From Sipunculus nudus (lineage: Eukaryota; Annelida; Sipuncula; Golfingiida; Sipunculidae): a stretch of 64,000 nucleotides of DNA. Location of the stretch: contig CM049311.1 of the NCBI GenBank assembly GCA_026874595.1, forward strand, positions 54,565,676 through 54,629,675, read 5' to 3'. The notes beneath the pieces were generated by a model. The model did no database searches. It was not told the DNA's origin and worked only from the letters and a program-made list of their open reading frames with translations. Positions 12,901-26,100 of the stretch are shown here, in pieces. Position numbers and translations under genes: made by a program. The stretch's first letter is position 1. Each line of letters begins with the position of its first letter.

Positions 12901-14928
12901 AGAACTAATCACCAATCTTCCATGGCGAGTCTCTAGATACACACGATCAATACACTTGAATGAAGACTTGCGTGACCCCGAACCTTGGTAAAGTTTTGAT
13001 CTGTTCATCAGCATGTGTTCTAATATTGCAGTCCATTTTCTATAGCCAGTGTGCCAGAGTAAAGATGAAGACTTTTAATATTTTATGTCATTTGTGAAAT
13101 GTCCTATATATCCTTATAGGCAATATGAGTCACAAATGTACCCCAATTATGTTGGTCAGAACAGCCAAAACATTTGGGGTTTTTTATTTGCTATGTAAAT
13201 ACTTCATTTTCATACCTTAAACAGTTTTAACTATTAAGCATGTCACCTCTAGCTGAGAATCACAGGCTAATTGGCATTTAAATTTGTCAGATGTGTATGC
13301 ATAGTATTTTGTTTTAAATATGATACAGAACAAATGTATCATGTATGATTAACCATACACTGTGGAAAGCCTGGCTTTTATCAAATACCAAAATGGACAT
13401 GCTGCAAATTGTAAGATACTGAATAAAGTTCAGTCAGATATGAAATCTCTTTTGTTAATTTCTTTTTTGCATAGACTATGGACTCTTAAAAGTTCAGACA
13501 TTAGTTACAGTCATTAAAGTAGACAGAGAAAAAGAGAGATACAGAGAGAGATGAGAGTTACAGCTGCTCTAAAAATCTATGACATGGTTACCCACCGTGA
13601 TAAGTAAGTTCAGAGATTCTAATTCAGCTTCTGGTTGATGGAGATCTCTGAACTGTAGGGCTATGTTGTAGAGAGGCATCAGTGAGCTGGGATCAGTATA
13701 AAGGGCCTCTTTAAAGTGCTGGATAGCACTGTATTTTTTGCCCTGAGAAAAAAAAAATCATATATATCATATATGGATCAGTTTTCACAAAACAATTAGT
13801 GCGGGTACATCTCTTTTATGGAATTGTTTCTTTTTAAAATAATTATTTGGTGATCAGTATGTAAAAACTATGGGGATACCTAATTCTGAAAAGCTAAACC
13901 CTAGACCCGATTTTTATCATATGGCAATATTCAGGATACCATTGTTATGGTTCAGGTGTTTTACTATTTATATTATGCCAAAATATCATTCTGCTGCAAT
14001 TATTCCTGGAACACTAGAACATTTGCCCCAGTTTTTCTCAATGTCCTCTTAAGTATATATGGCACACCATCTATAATTAGAAATTATTCAATAAGTTGCC
14101 TTTCAAGACTGTTTTACTCCATGAGGACTGCAGGAGAACAGCAGTTTGTCTTTTCATCTTTCCAGAGAATCAATCAATATTTATTTTCTTCATTAAATCA
14201 GTGATAAAAAAGATATATATTAAGTTTCTCTCCAATATATATTCATATATAAAATTTGATTTACCAAAGACAAATTTAAAGAGGACACACTCTTGTATCA
14301 ATTACATTTCATTTAACTACACTGACAAATGGAAGTAACCCTATTTATGAACATAATATGTGGACATGCTGCCATACCTCCTGTGCCAGACAACATCCCA
14401 TCAAATTCTTGGTACAAGCAGCTAGTCTTGGAGAAGCTGTGTCCAGTCTGACCAATTGCACATATTTCATTGCTTCTTGTGTTTTCCCTTGTTGGAAACA
14501 AACCTGACCTGAAAATAAAACAGAAACCAAAAGCTAGGACTGCCTAAGCCATGAATGAATGATTAAGTAGGCAATTAATATCAAACTTACAGGCCTACTC
14601 ACATTTGTGACACTGGTAATAAGGAAACTGCACTACAACAGCCATCCATCCCATTGCATTGATATGGTTGTAAACACAGAGGTTTTGACATTGGGCTAGG
14701 ATTGATGAATTGACATAAAATGAATACATGTGAACTCACAAAATAAAGCATAAAATCCTCCTTGTGGCAACCAGTCATTTCCTATATATACAAGTTGGCT
14801 GTTGCCCACACCCTGTGAGAGACGCTCTTGTATGCAGTCAGAAATTCAACAAACGTGCAAGGGGTTTTTACCATATTTTATATTTATTTATTTTATATAT
14901 TATATATATTATTTATATATATTTTACC

Positions 14929-14986
<58 letters not shown>

Positions 14987-16006
14987 AATCAATATAATAC
15001 ATTAAGGTTCAATACATCACAGTGAAAGTGCTCTGCCGTACAAGGAGCATTAATAATATTATACTACCGTAAAATCTCCACTTAAAACCGCGGTTTAATC
15101 AAGAAATTCAAAATCTTGAAATCAGGTTGATTTCCTGAATGCACTATGCGGTTTATACTAGAAGGGTTTCCTGAATATCTTCCTGACAGACATCGTTTTT
15201 GGGCCGGCGAGTGGGCGATAATATTGCAACTTTCGAGGGCCGTTCTTAGCAGCAGTCTCGCATGCATGGGAGCCGTGTGTAAATGTATTACTTACAATTA
15301 TTTGTTATTTATAAATTAAATATTGCTGATTAGTTTTCGTGTGATATATTACTTGTTATAAAATCTTTGTAATTGTCACCAAATAATACGTTTACAAAAA
15401 CCAAACTTCGTTGGGCATGGTCGAGCAAAATTGAAATAAAAGCCTACTTTAAACCCATTTGCGGCATTATTTAGCAATGATTATTTGTTTAAAACGTAAA
15501 ATGAATAAAAAGCTGACATCGTAAAGAGTCACACAATGGCAGACGATCGTTTTAAAATCAAATTTAAGTGCCGCCATGTGCTGAAACGCCCCGATATTCT
15601 GCCAAGAATATTTTGAACGGGGTAACAGGAACTCTCGGCCCCAGAGACACTCGTCCCAGAGACACTCGGCCCCAGCGACTCTCGGCCCCAGAGACACTCG
15701 GCCCCTGAGACGCTCGGCCCCAGCGACACTCGGCCCCTAGTCAGCAGGACCCAGCGACACTCGGCCCCGTCCGGTCGCCGCCCCCAGAGACACTCGGCCC
15801 AGGGCATCGGGTGCGATACTGGCCTCGCGAAACCCCTCAGAAAACAACCTTCCCGTAGTTATCTCTTCTGGATTGTTATCCCCTCACTTGATGAGCCACT
15901 CGAATTGGAGAAGTTCCTTAGTCGTGGTGGCCTGCATGTAGGCCCTAGTTGAACGCCACGAAGCAATTAAAGTTAAATTTTCCATAAAATAAAAAATATA
16001 GCACAT

Positions 16007-16050
<44 letters not shown>

Positions 16051-16764
16051 TGTATATAAAAATTAAAACCATGCTTATTTCTGAAACAATATCTGTATAA
16101 TAATCCATATGATTTTTTATCATACTCCACAAATTATATGAATTTTACACACAATAGAAATGCATGGCCAGGTGTTATGTCTCCTCTTAAATTATTAGTT
16201 TTCGTAAGCTTATGTGTTCGTTCATTTCAACTGTTTCCTGAAGGCCGCATTAACATACCCCAAAAAAATATTGGGACCAGGCCTCGGCATGGACCGTCCT
16301 TTCTTGTGAAACATATCTTCGTGTAGCCCTGATATCATAAAATTATCTTTGTATATGACTTATAAAAAATTTATAGATGGTTAAATGAAAGGTGCTAAAC
16401 CATTATCCTGTGGTGGTCACGATAAATAAATGGATGCAATAAACGTTGTAGGAGCCAAATATAATCGGTGTTCATATTTTTTTTATAATACGCTGTAGTA
16501 TTTATATAAATGAATCAAGAAATTGTCACCGTTAAATTTACCTCGGTATTGATCCGTTTATCTCGGTATTGATCAAAGTTAAATTGCCGTCTTTATGATC
16601 TTGTTGGCTGTGATTACTGCCGTCATAACAATAACCTTTGATTGCATAGTAAGTTCGGTAAACCCCTGATTGAGCATATCCATAATCAAATAACCATGAA
16701 GTCATTAACAAGCAAGGTGGACAGAATGGCTGAATGAATGAAAGAAAAGAGGAGGGAGAAATCG

Positions 16765-16838
<74 letters not shown>

Positions 16839-17078
16839 TGGCGGATCCAGGGGGGGGGATTTAGGGGGTTTAAACCCTCCCGTCGCGAGAGCAAATTACC
16901 TTTTTTTGCAGTGTTTCCCCCAGTTTTTTAAGGCTAAACCCCTCCGTCAGGTTTTGTGGACCTTTTAAAGGGTATAATGAGTCCCTTGGTGTAACCATAA
17001 ACCATAACCATAAATATATATATAGGCCTATATATAAAAAGGCCTTTATAAATATACATACATATATATATACCCCAT

Positions 17079-17127
<49 letters not shown>

Positions 17128-20100
17128 TGTAACCTGTCTGAAAGATCATCTGTCTAATAAGACCACACTTCGTGAACCAAAAACATTCACATTGGTTTTT
17201 ACTGACCTGTGAATTAAACCCACTTCTGGCGAGAACCACGGATGGTCTTATAACACAGGTATATTATATATATATAAAATGGTGTGGTGGTTTGGGAGAG
17301 AGAGAGAAGTGAAAGTTATTGAATGCTGTCTCACTTTTTTCAGATGACTCTAACATATACTCTGAAATCCACGCAAGATGTCTATGGGCAGGATGTATTA
17401 CGACTGACTGGTAAAGCTGTTGCTGAAGGAGCAAGTTAAAAGGTGGCCTCCAGAGACTTCGGCGTCCCCCGAAACACTAAAAAGAGCTTAGCTTTGTATA
17501 GTATTCCAAGAATTGGTCATCAAATAAAGTGTAACCCATTTTCTAGTATTTAGGCATAAAAATAACATTCGATTTGAAGTTTGGCTGTAATTTTCCCTTA
17601 AATACAGTACTTTAGGCAAATGAGTTTGCACTGTTATTATCTAAAAATGGAAGCTCGAGAATGAATGAAGAGAGCGGGGTAAAATGCCCACCCATGGGCA
17701 TATCGCCCCAAGTCTGGGGTAAAACGCCCATGGTCAGAGGATATATCTTTTCCCGATTTCGTCGAAAATATTCTGAAATGTTCCAAAATTCCCATCAGAA
17801 TTTATTTTCTCGAATATATCTGACCTTTTGACAATAAAAAATATGATTTAAAGATGTTTCAGAACCGGCAGGACACGTCTCCGCTTAAGGTGGGCGTCTT
17901 GCCCTGCCCTACCCTATATGTGGAAATAGTCATAAATTACCGTTCCTAATAGTCGTAAATTACAGTTTCTTTATGATTTTGGCTTTGTATATATATGAAT
18001 TTTGCATACATATTAATCCCATTAGAGAAGAGTCCTTATATACAATTGCTTTTTTACGTACGCTCCATCATTAGTTAAAACATTAACGATAGTTGATGTG
18101 TATATGTGGAAATAGTCATAATTTACCGTTTCTTTAAGATTTTGGCATTGTGTGTGTATTCTTGCTTCTTTATGTACGCTCTGTCATTGGTTAGAACATT
18201 AACGTTAGTTAACATTAGTTAGAAATTAGAAGTAGAAAACACGAAGTAGAAAACACTTTCTACTTTGATTTGTTTTATATATGTGTGTAAATTGACAGTA
18301 AACTTGTATATAAGCCTACTTTTTAATTTGTAATTTGGTGACTTTACGGGTAACTTTCATATACTTCATTCATACTGTGATATTTGGAACGTTTTCTATT
18401 TCGGTTTGTGTATATATTGCCTATTATTGTAATCAGGAACTACATATTTAACATTAAACACTCTTTTCAATTAATAAATATTTATTTATTAATAAATACG
18501 TTTTACTTTCACTTTCTCTCGTTTTTGTTTTGACTCATTAAACCCTTCCCTAATGAACCTAAGACGGTAAAAAAAACAGGCTTCCATTCTCCGACTTCCG
18601 ACTCAGTATATCTACGGGAAGTTGTTTTCTGAGGGGTTTTTCTAAGCTAGTATAAGACGGGGAACTAGTATCAGACCTCTGTCCCGGAAGGGATAACTAC
18701 GGGAAGGTTTTCTGAGGGGTTTCCCGAGGCTAGACCCCTGGGCCGAGTGTCTCTGGGGGCGGCGACCGGACGGGGCCGAGTGTCGCTGGGTCCTGCTGAC
18801 TAGGGGCCGAGTGTCTCTGGGGCCGAGCGTCTCAGGGGCCGAGTGTCTCTGGGGCCGAGAGTCGCTGGGGCCGAGTGTCTCTGGGACGAGTGTCTCTGGG
18901 GCCGAGAGTTCCTGTATTCTTTGAACGGCTGTACGCGGTGGATGGTAAACAGAACAGCCACCTATTTCGTCCCAGCGTGCCTTGCGTGAACACTGTCTTG
19001 ACAAAATGGCTCCCCACACGGAAACTTTCTTCAGGAAAAAACTTGCTTACCCTGACTGGCCACTTTAATTTTACCTTAAAATCACTCGTTTTCAAGTGTC
19101 ATGTTTCCTATACGTGCGTATCCTGACAAGGTAACTTCAGTTACTTTGATATTTAGTTAAGTTGACCAGCGATGTTTTCAAACGCACCAGCAAATTGTGA
19201 CATGGAGCGATGTCAACATACGATGTGACGATGATCGTACCGAAGTAACCGGTATGAAAATGATTTGAATCTTCCGAGTAATTCCAGAAAATGGAATTTA
19301 CATAAAAAAAATTAAGATTTCAAAATATTACTTTTAGAATTAAAATCTACAGTGACTTGAAATGGATCAGCAGAATATTTGTTCCAAAATATAATGACAA
19401 ATCAGTAGCAAACAAGAATACAGCACGGAATATCAGATCTGTATAAACAGGCGGAGGTTCACCGGCCCTTACGTCTTCTCAAACTTCATGCTTGAGTGAC
19501 CCTTCAAAAAAGTGTTATGATGTGTTTAAATAAAATGTGGACAGGAATGGCCGAGTCGCAACCTACGCGTGTTCATTTCTAGATGATAGCTTGATTGTGT
19601 CTTTTGTCAAATCATTCCGTAGCGAAAGTTGGTGCGGTTTAAAGGGGGGTTCTTAGTATTTGAGCCCCTCGCGGTGGCTCACCTGGAATTTCTGCGAAGT
19701 CTGGGTGCGGTTTTAATCGGAAGTGCAGTTTTAAGTGGAGATTTTACGGTATGTATATAGTTAGCTTTATTTCACAGAGAAAGCGCTCAACTGTACGGGG
19801 GGCATTAATAATATTAGAATCAAGCTAACTAAACACATAGTGTAATAATAATATATATATATATATATATATCCCTGAATGCCTGATACATGCATAGTCC
19901 ATATTCCTCTATACGCAGATAAAGACATTCTGGACAAATTGCTGGGGACTTACACACAGAACAATTATGGTGTGGCGAAATTTCTTTCTTGCTGAACTAT
20001 ATTACAGTAAAGAAATACAGGTGCTCAACATTTTTATTCTGAAAATAAAACAAGAAAAAAAGAGCCCTGCTGAAAAAAATTTTCATTGCCAAGATTTTCC

Positions 20101-23100
20101 CTAAATCTTAAAATAGGTGACTTTTAAAAGTGAACAATTTGGCAGGCCTGAGGTGGCTGATACTGAGCACCTGTAAATTGAGGTTTCTGTGTTTTGTCTA
20201 ACCTTTGAGATAATAAGCCTGACATTTGAGATGACCCGACACCTCCTCCAACACTCTCAGACATTTATCCGTCTTCTGCTGCATGTACATGGCAAGGCCC
20301 AGCAAATAATGGCATATAGAATGGACTGACTGGTGGCCCTTTTCCTTGTCATCATGTGATATACCTACTAGAGGCATCATTATTAATGCACTATGATCTT
20401 CTGAATCCTATAAAACAAAACCAGATTGATATTATCTATAAATGAAACCACACAGTGCCTGTGTCCAATTTGTGGTGGCAGGAATTGGCTGCAAAGTCAT
20501 GTTCAATGACTAAAATTAAAAAACAACAGATGATTGATCATTAATCAATTATTTTATGTACCTTACTTGTATAATGGTGAAATCTACCCAATAAATCTGT
20601 CAAGTTTACCTAAAATTTTGACTGAGCTAACACATCTAACTTTTATAACATGCTGAAAGGTTAATGTTATGGCCAGGCCTGCAAAACTTGTTAAGTTTAA
20701 ATACTTTTCACTATTTTGTGTCCTGTCCTTCTCATATCTCTGACAATATTACAATTTTTATTGATTATATGACTTTCTTCATGTGCACACATAATCATTT
20801 ATGACTAACTAGAATATGGGAAGTTGACAAGGGACTATGTGTATCCGCCAAAATCAGAGTGGAATGGGTGAAGTGAGGCATGGATTGAGTGGCAAGGGGA
20901 AATAGAGTGAAGTGTTGGATGTCTGCAGCCGAAATGTGAATGTCGGTTTCGCCACCTACCACAAAATCCAGAAAGCTGTCCAAGTTGTATACATATGAAA
21001 AATTTAAGGCAGATAAGTCAAACCACTACATGTATATCAGTGATTTTAGCCTGTGGCAGACAAACAGATGGATGCTGTGCTAAACTGGTTGCAGGTGGCA
21101 CCACCAGTTTTGCGTATGATAAAGAGCTCTGTGAGATCTATACATATGCAAATCTTTGGCCCAATCGTTCAAACGGTTCCCAAGATATGAGCTTGGATGT
21201 CTGCAGTGTAAACTAGAATGTAGGTGGTGCCACCTGTCATAAAATCAAGAGAGCTGTCCAGGATGTATAAACCTGCAAAATTTTAGGCAGATATTTCAAA
21301 CCACTGCCGAGATATGAGTGATTTTATCCCACGGCAGACAAACAGAAGGATGCTGTGCAAAAATGATTGCAGGTGGTGCCACCAGTTTTGCATATAATAA
21401 AGAGCTATGTGAGATCTATACACATGCAAAATTTTGGCCCAATCAGTCAAACAGTTCATGAGATATGAGCTTGGATGTCTGCAGCGCAAACTAGAATGTA
21501 GGTGGCGCCACCTGTCATAAAAACAAGAGAGCTGTCCGGTTGTATAAACCTGCACAATTTTGGCAGATATGTCAAACCACTGCCGAGATATAAGTGATTT
21601 TATCCCAAGGCAGATGAACAGATGGATGCTGTGCAAAAATGGCTGCAGGTGCTGCCACCAGTTTTGCGTATGATAAAGACCTATGTGAGATTTATACACC
21701 TACAATCTTTTTGCCCAATCGATCAAACAGTTCCCGAGATATGAGCTTGGATGTCTGCAGCATAAACATGAATGTAGGTGGCGCCACCTGTCATAAAATC
21801 AAGAAAGCTATCCAGGATGTACAGGCATGCCAAATTTCAGGTGAATTAGTCAAACCACTGCAGAGATATGAGTGATTTTAACCCAAGGCAGACGAACCGA
21901 TGGACACTGTGCAAACATGGTTGCAGGTGGCACCACCAATTTTTTTGTGTATGTTATAAAGCTATCCAAGGCCTACATTTGTACAAATTTTTTTTCCGGA
22001 TCAGTCAAACGGTTCCCAAGATATGTGGGTTTATGTGTTGAAACAGATGCAAAAATGGACGCTTGGCAGAGAGGAAAGGTCAGAGGTCAATGGCAATGGG
22101 TTAGGTAAATATATAAATTATACATAATATATATATGCATATACAATGACATAAAATATCTCGAAGACTACTTGTATCATTTTGAAAATAAATACCAGAT
22201 GGCGCTGCAGCATTTGATTTAGCTATACCTAGAAATGCGTTTACCAAATTGAGAGAGAAAATGTTCTTGGCAAATGCTGGCGACTATGTCATGATTACAT
22301 CTTGTTGTAAATATGTTATTTGCATGTATTTTTGTCAAAGAGGACACATGAACTTATACATGGACTTTATGGTCAATGCAGGTAGGTTAAGCCTTGATGA
22401 CTTACTGTGCCATGTACAGCATGTGGCTGAAATTATCACAAATATTCCTATGTTTATACTGAATATGAACAAGGATGCTGAACACAACATTCAAATAACA
22501 ACCAGCTGTTAGCCTGTTATGAACCTTCTGTTATTATCCCAACTAATATATATGACATGGCAAACTGAAGGGCAAATCATGATCACACATTTTGTCTCTA
22601 TCAAGGAACAATTTTTTAACATTACCCCAATGGAAGCCAAATTTTGTGTGCAACTATTGTGAAGGACTCATTTGTTAACAGAATATAAAAAAAAACATGA
22701 TATAATATAAAAAACAAGGGACCTATGGGTCACGACGCTCAGCTGTTATATATGATAAAAAAATATTATTTAGAAATGAGGTACATGCTGGTTTTGTGTG
22801 GTAATAAATATAAGCTATATTATGAGTTGTTGTTGTTTAGCTTATGTATGATTTTGATAGTTCCTTTGGAGACAGGGAAGAGGATTGATTTCATTTATTT
22901 ATTAACAAATGGAGTACTATTGTCACACAGATTTTGACTTGGCCATATAACTTATAAGCAGAACATATAATATTAGAGTTTAACTATTTATTAAAAAAAA
23001 TTACAAATATTGTCTCAAATATAATTTTTATTAAAAATAATAAGAGAATCATATGATTTTTTAAAATGAAATATAACTGAAATGATTATTAAAAATAATA

Positions 23101-26100
23101 TTAAAGAATATATTCATGAATGCATTCCTGAATACATTTTGAAAGTATTTGCACGAGTATTCATATACTTTCATTTTTACCTGAATTCCAATTCTTTATG
23201 CAAGAAATTTTATAATGGAGTACATAATCATATTCGTATTTAATACAATTACAAAGTATTCACACCATGTCTGGTATTTATTCAGTTTTCATAAAAAAAA
23301 AATGATGTTGAGAATCCAGAATATACAAAATTCACACATTTAAATAATGATCATAAGTACCTGGTTTTATTTATATTAAAAAATAACTTTAAAAAATTCA
23401 TTTTGGACTAATTTCACATCAATGTACACACTAGACACAGTAGGAATCTAGATTTATATTATCAACTGCATCTTTTTCTATCATTAATTTCCTTCATTTG
23501 ATCCCTAATGATTAGTAATGAATAATATGATTTACTTCTTTATCATTAAAATTGAACTGAAAAATGCCATAGCTGACTGCATGGTGTTATTTGGAATACG
23601 TGACATTCTACCCATCGATACAAGATTCTTATATCATCAGTATATGCAAGTTAATTTCCTGTTATTATAAACTAACAAATTCCTTTTCTATTTTTCTTTA
23701 ATTTGTTATTAAAAACCAATAAAAATTTATTAATTTATTGTTTATTGTTATGTTGTTGGTTAAAACTACTAGATGAGTTGGGTTGGACACCTGGATCAAC
23801 TGTGGCTGGCCATAAGCTGCCTGGATTCCGTGTTTGCCTCGCCTCAAGCATGCATAATACAGGTGACTCAAGAGGGGCTTGAGAGAGCCAAAGTCTGACA
23901 GGGTCTCATAAAAAACATTAATAAAAGCTACAATTTTTGGCCAATTTCTTTCAGCTTTCTAAACTAAAAAGCTCAAATCCTTATGTGTGCATGATATGAA
24001 AATTATATCAACAGTGCTCACGGGAAACAAACGTGCCATGGTCACAGTTGGGCAAAATTTAAGGTACTAATTTTATATTTATACTAATAACTTATAAAAT
24101 TTGAAAAATTCAGAACTACTTTTGGGTATTCAATTGAATCCTGATTAAATAATGTTACATCCCTGACAAAAAAAAATCTAGCTTCAGCAATGCCCTTGTT
24201 AAGGGAGTAAATATATTTCTTGATTTTTTACAAAGTGCATTATGTTTGGGCCCATAACTTAAAACAATTACGCAATACTGACATCATTCTGGCATGTGCA
24301 TAGAGATTGAAAAATATGTATATTATTTATGATTAAAGTCAGATCAGTGGTTTTGATATTTGGCAGTCTTGAAGTGTAACAATGGGTTTTTAATGGAAAA
24401 ATGAAGTTTTTCATTAATATCTCGAAGGTATTAAGTCCTAGTGACCAAATTCTTGGAATGGTAGGGGATTTTGGAGACATCTAACTGTATGCCGAATTTA
24501 TGGAACTTAGAGCTGAAGCTGGAGAGCTGAGCTCTTGCAAACTGCATAACACTAGCTTGATGTAAACAATATGTTACATGGTGCTTGAAAACTTGAATAA
24601 AATCTACAGTTTTTGATCAACTGGTTTCGAATTTTTGGTGTTAACAGTTGAAATGCTAACAAAAACATGCTGTGAAAATTAAATCCACAGTACTTACAGG
24701 AAAAAAACATGCCATGGTCAAATTTGGGCAAAATTTAAGGTACCAAATTTTTTATTTTTATGAATATTTTAAACAAGGGACCCATGGGTCACGGCGCTCA
24801 GCTGATCGTGATTGGACTATAAATGTTTCTCCACTGTAATACTATTGAGTCGATAAAGCTTATGAATATCATGTACATGTTGGGCTATTATAAAGGAATG
24901 TTATGTAATATGTGAGTAAATGATAAATGAAATTACCTGACTGATGGATTAATAGAGTCAAATAAAGTGGTTTATTTTTTATTTATTTAGGAGGGGTTGA
25001 AAATTGTGATATATTTGAGCAAATATGAATGCAATGACAGCAGTAATAAGCAGTAGTAGAACGATGATAAGGCTATTTGTTGAAGGATCTAAAGTGTATG
25101 GTAGTCTGCAAGTGTTCAATTTGACAGATATGATGTTATGATTAACTATGCTGATGAAGTGATTTATGAATATGTGACTGTATGACACAATATCTCTTTA
25201 GTCTTGACAAGGTACATTATTGTGATGCCCACTATGTCTACATATTACACAATATTGACATAATTTCTGGCATGTACATAGGTACCTATGGACGAATAGT
25301 TATACAAAATATTAAAGTATGAATATATCTGATTCATCTTGTTCTTGCTTACTGAGGCTGACTTTGGGATGGGGTTCGGAGAAGGGAAAAGTGAGGGCAG
25401 CACGAAGGTGGATGTAGAAATATTCTATTGTAATGTTTTTCATTTATATAAGAATATGAAAAGCTAAGAGGAAAGGGGCCCTCCTACTTGGTTATAGTAA
25501 AGTTCTAAATATATGATTGCAAACTAATACTCTGACAAGACTGTCATGAAGAAAAACAGTAAAAGTTTTGAGATACTGTGTTGCATATGAAAATTTACAG
25601 ATGGACAGGCAAGTGGACAGAATGGACGAATACCTTTATTTCACTTTCAAGAGAATAATGCATTTAAGTTTATATATAATCCTATTTCTTTAAGCAGATC
25701 CACTTTTTCCATTAAGAAGTTTTTATCTGAATCATTTTTTTATTTACAGGTTTATAATTTTTTAATTAAAAAACCTGAAAATATAAGTTAAAATATTAGA
25801 ATTGTTGCAAAAGTTGCAATCATTATATATACAGAGTAAAAAACATTGGGTCATATTATGCATACACATATATTTTATTATTTTTAAATCATAAATGTTT
25901 AAACTGATTTTAAAAGAAAATAATGCCACAACATGGCATCTACAAGAATATTCCTTGAATCACTATTAAAAAGTTTTGCACATTGGAGTTTTCAGGACAT
26001 GCTTAATTTTATTCACCAAAATAAAATAAAAGTAAATTTGATAAAATAAAACATCTTTTCAAATAAAGTATACACACTGTTGGTTGAATGAGGGACAAAC

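Larger units (their letters stand above)
15065..19751. mobile_element. 4.7-kb TIR element with TA target and nested inverted repeats
   Basis: The ends TACCGTAAAATCTCCACTTA (15065) and TAAGTGGAGATTTTACGGTA (19751) are perfect inverted repeats that include a possible TA target duplication. The region contains an inner inverted pair (15613-15860 and 18665-18917), several (TA)n tracts and a GTGGCGGATCCAGG insertion. No transposase was recognised. It lies in the intron between exons 6 and 7. Similar ~45-bp sequence (GGAGCATTAATAATATTA and GGGGCATTAATAATATTA) flanks both ends in direct orientation. Confidence 0.75.

Noticed and set aside
15467-15807. Open frames with [11 protein letters not shown]-like repeats
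   Set aside because: They translate the GGCCGAGTGTCTCTG minisatellite; the mirrored array at 18.7 kb gives equivalent frames.
16538-17239. Several open frames rich in Tyr-Ile
   Set aside because: They are translations of (TA)n microsatellites.
14919-19871. CRISPR-like or satellite array suggested by repeated TA and GC-rich units
   Set aside because: Units are simple-sequence or minisatellite without spacer architecture; the genome is eukaryotic.
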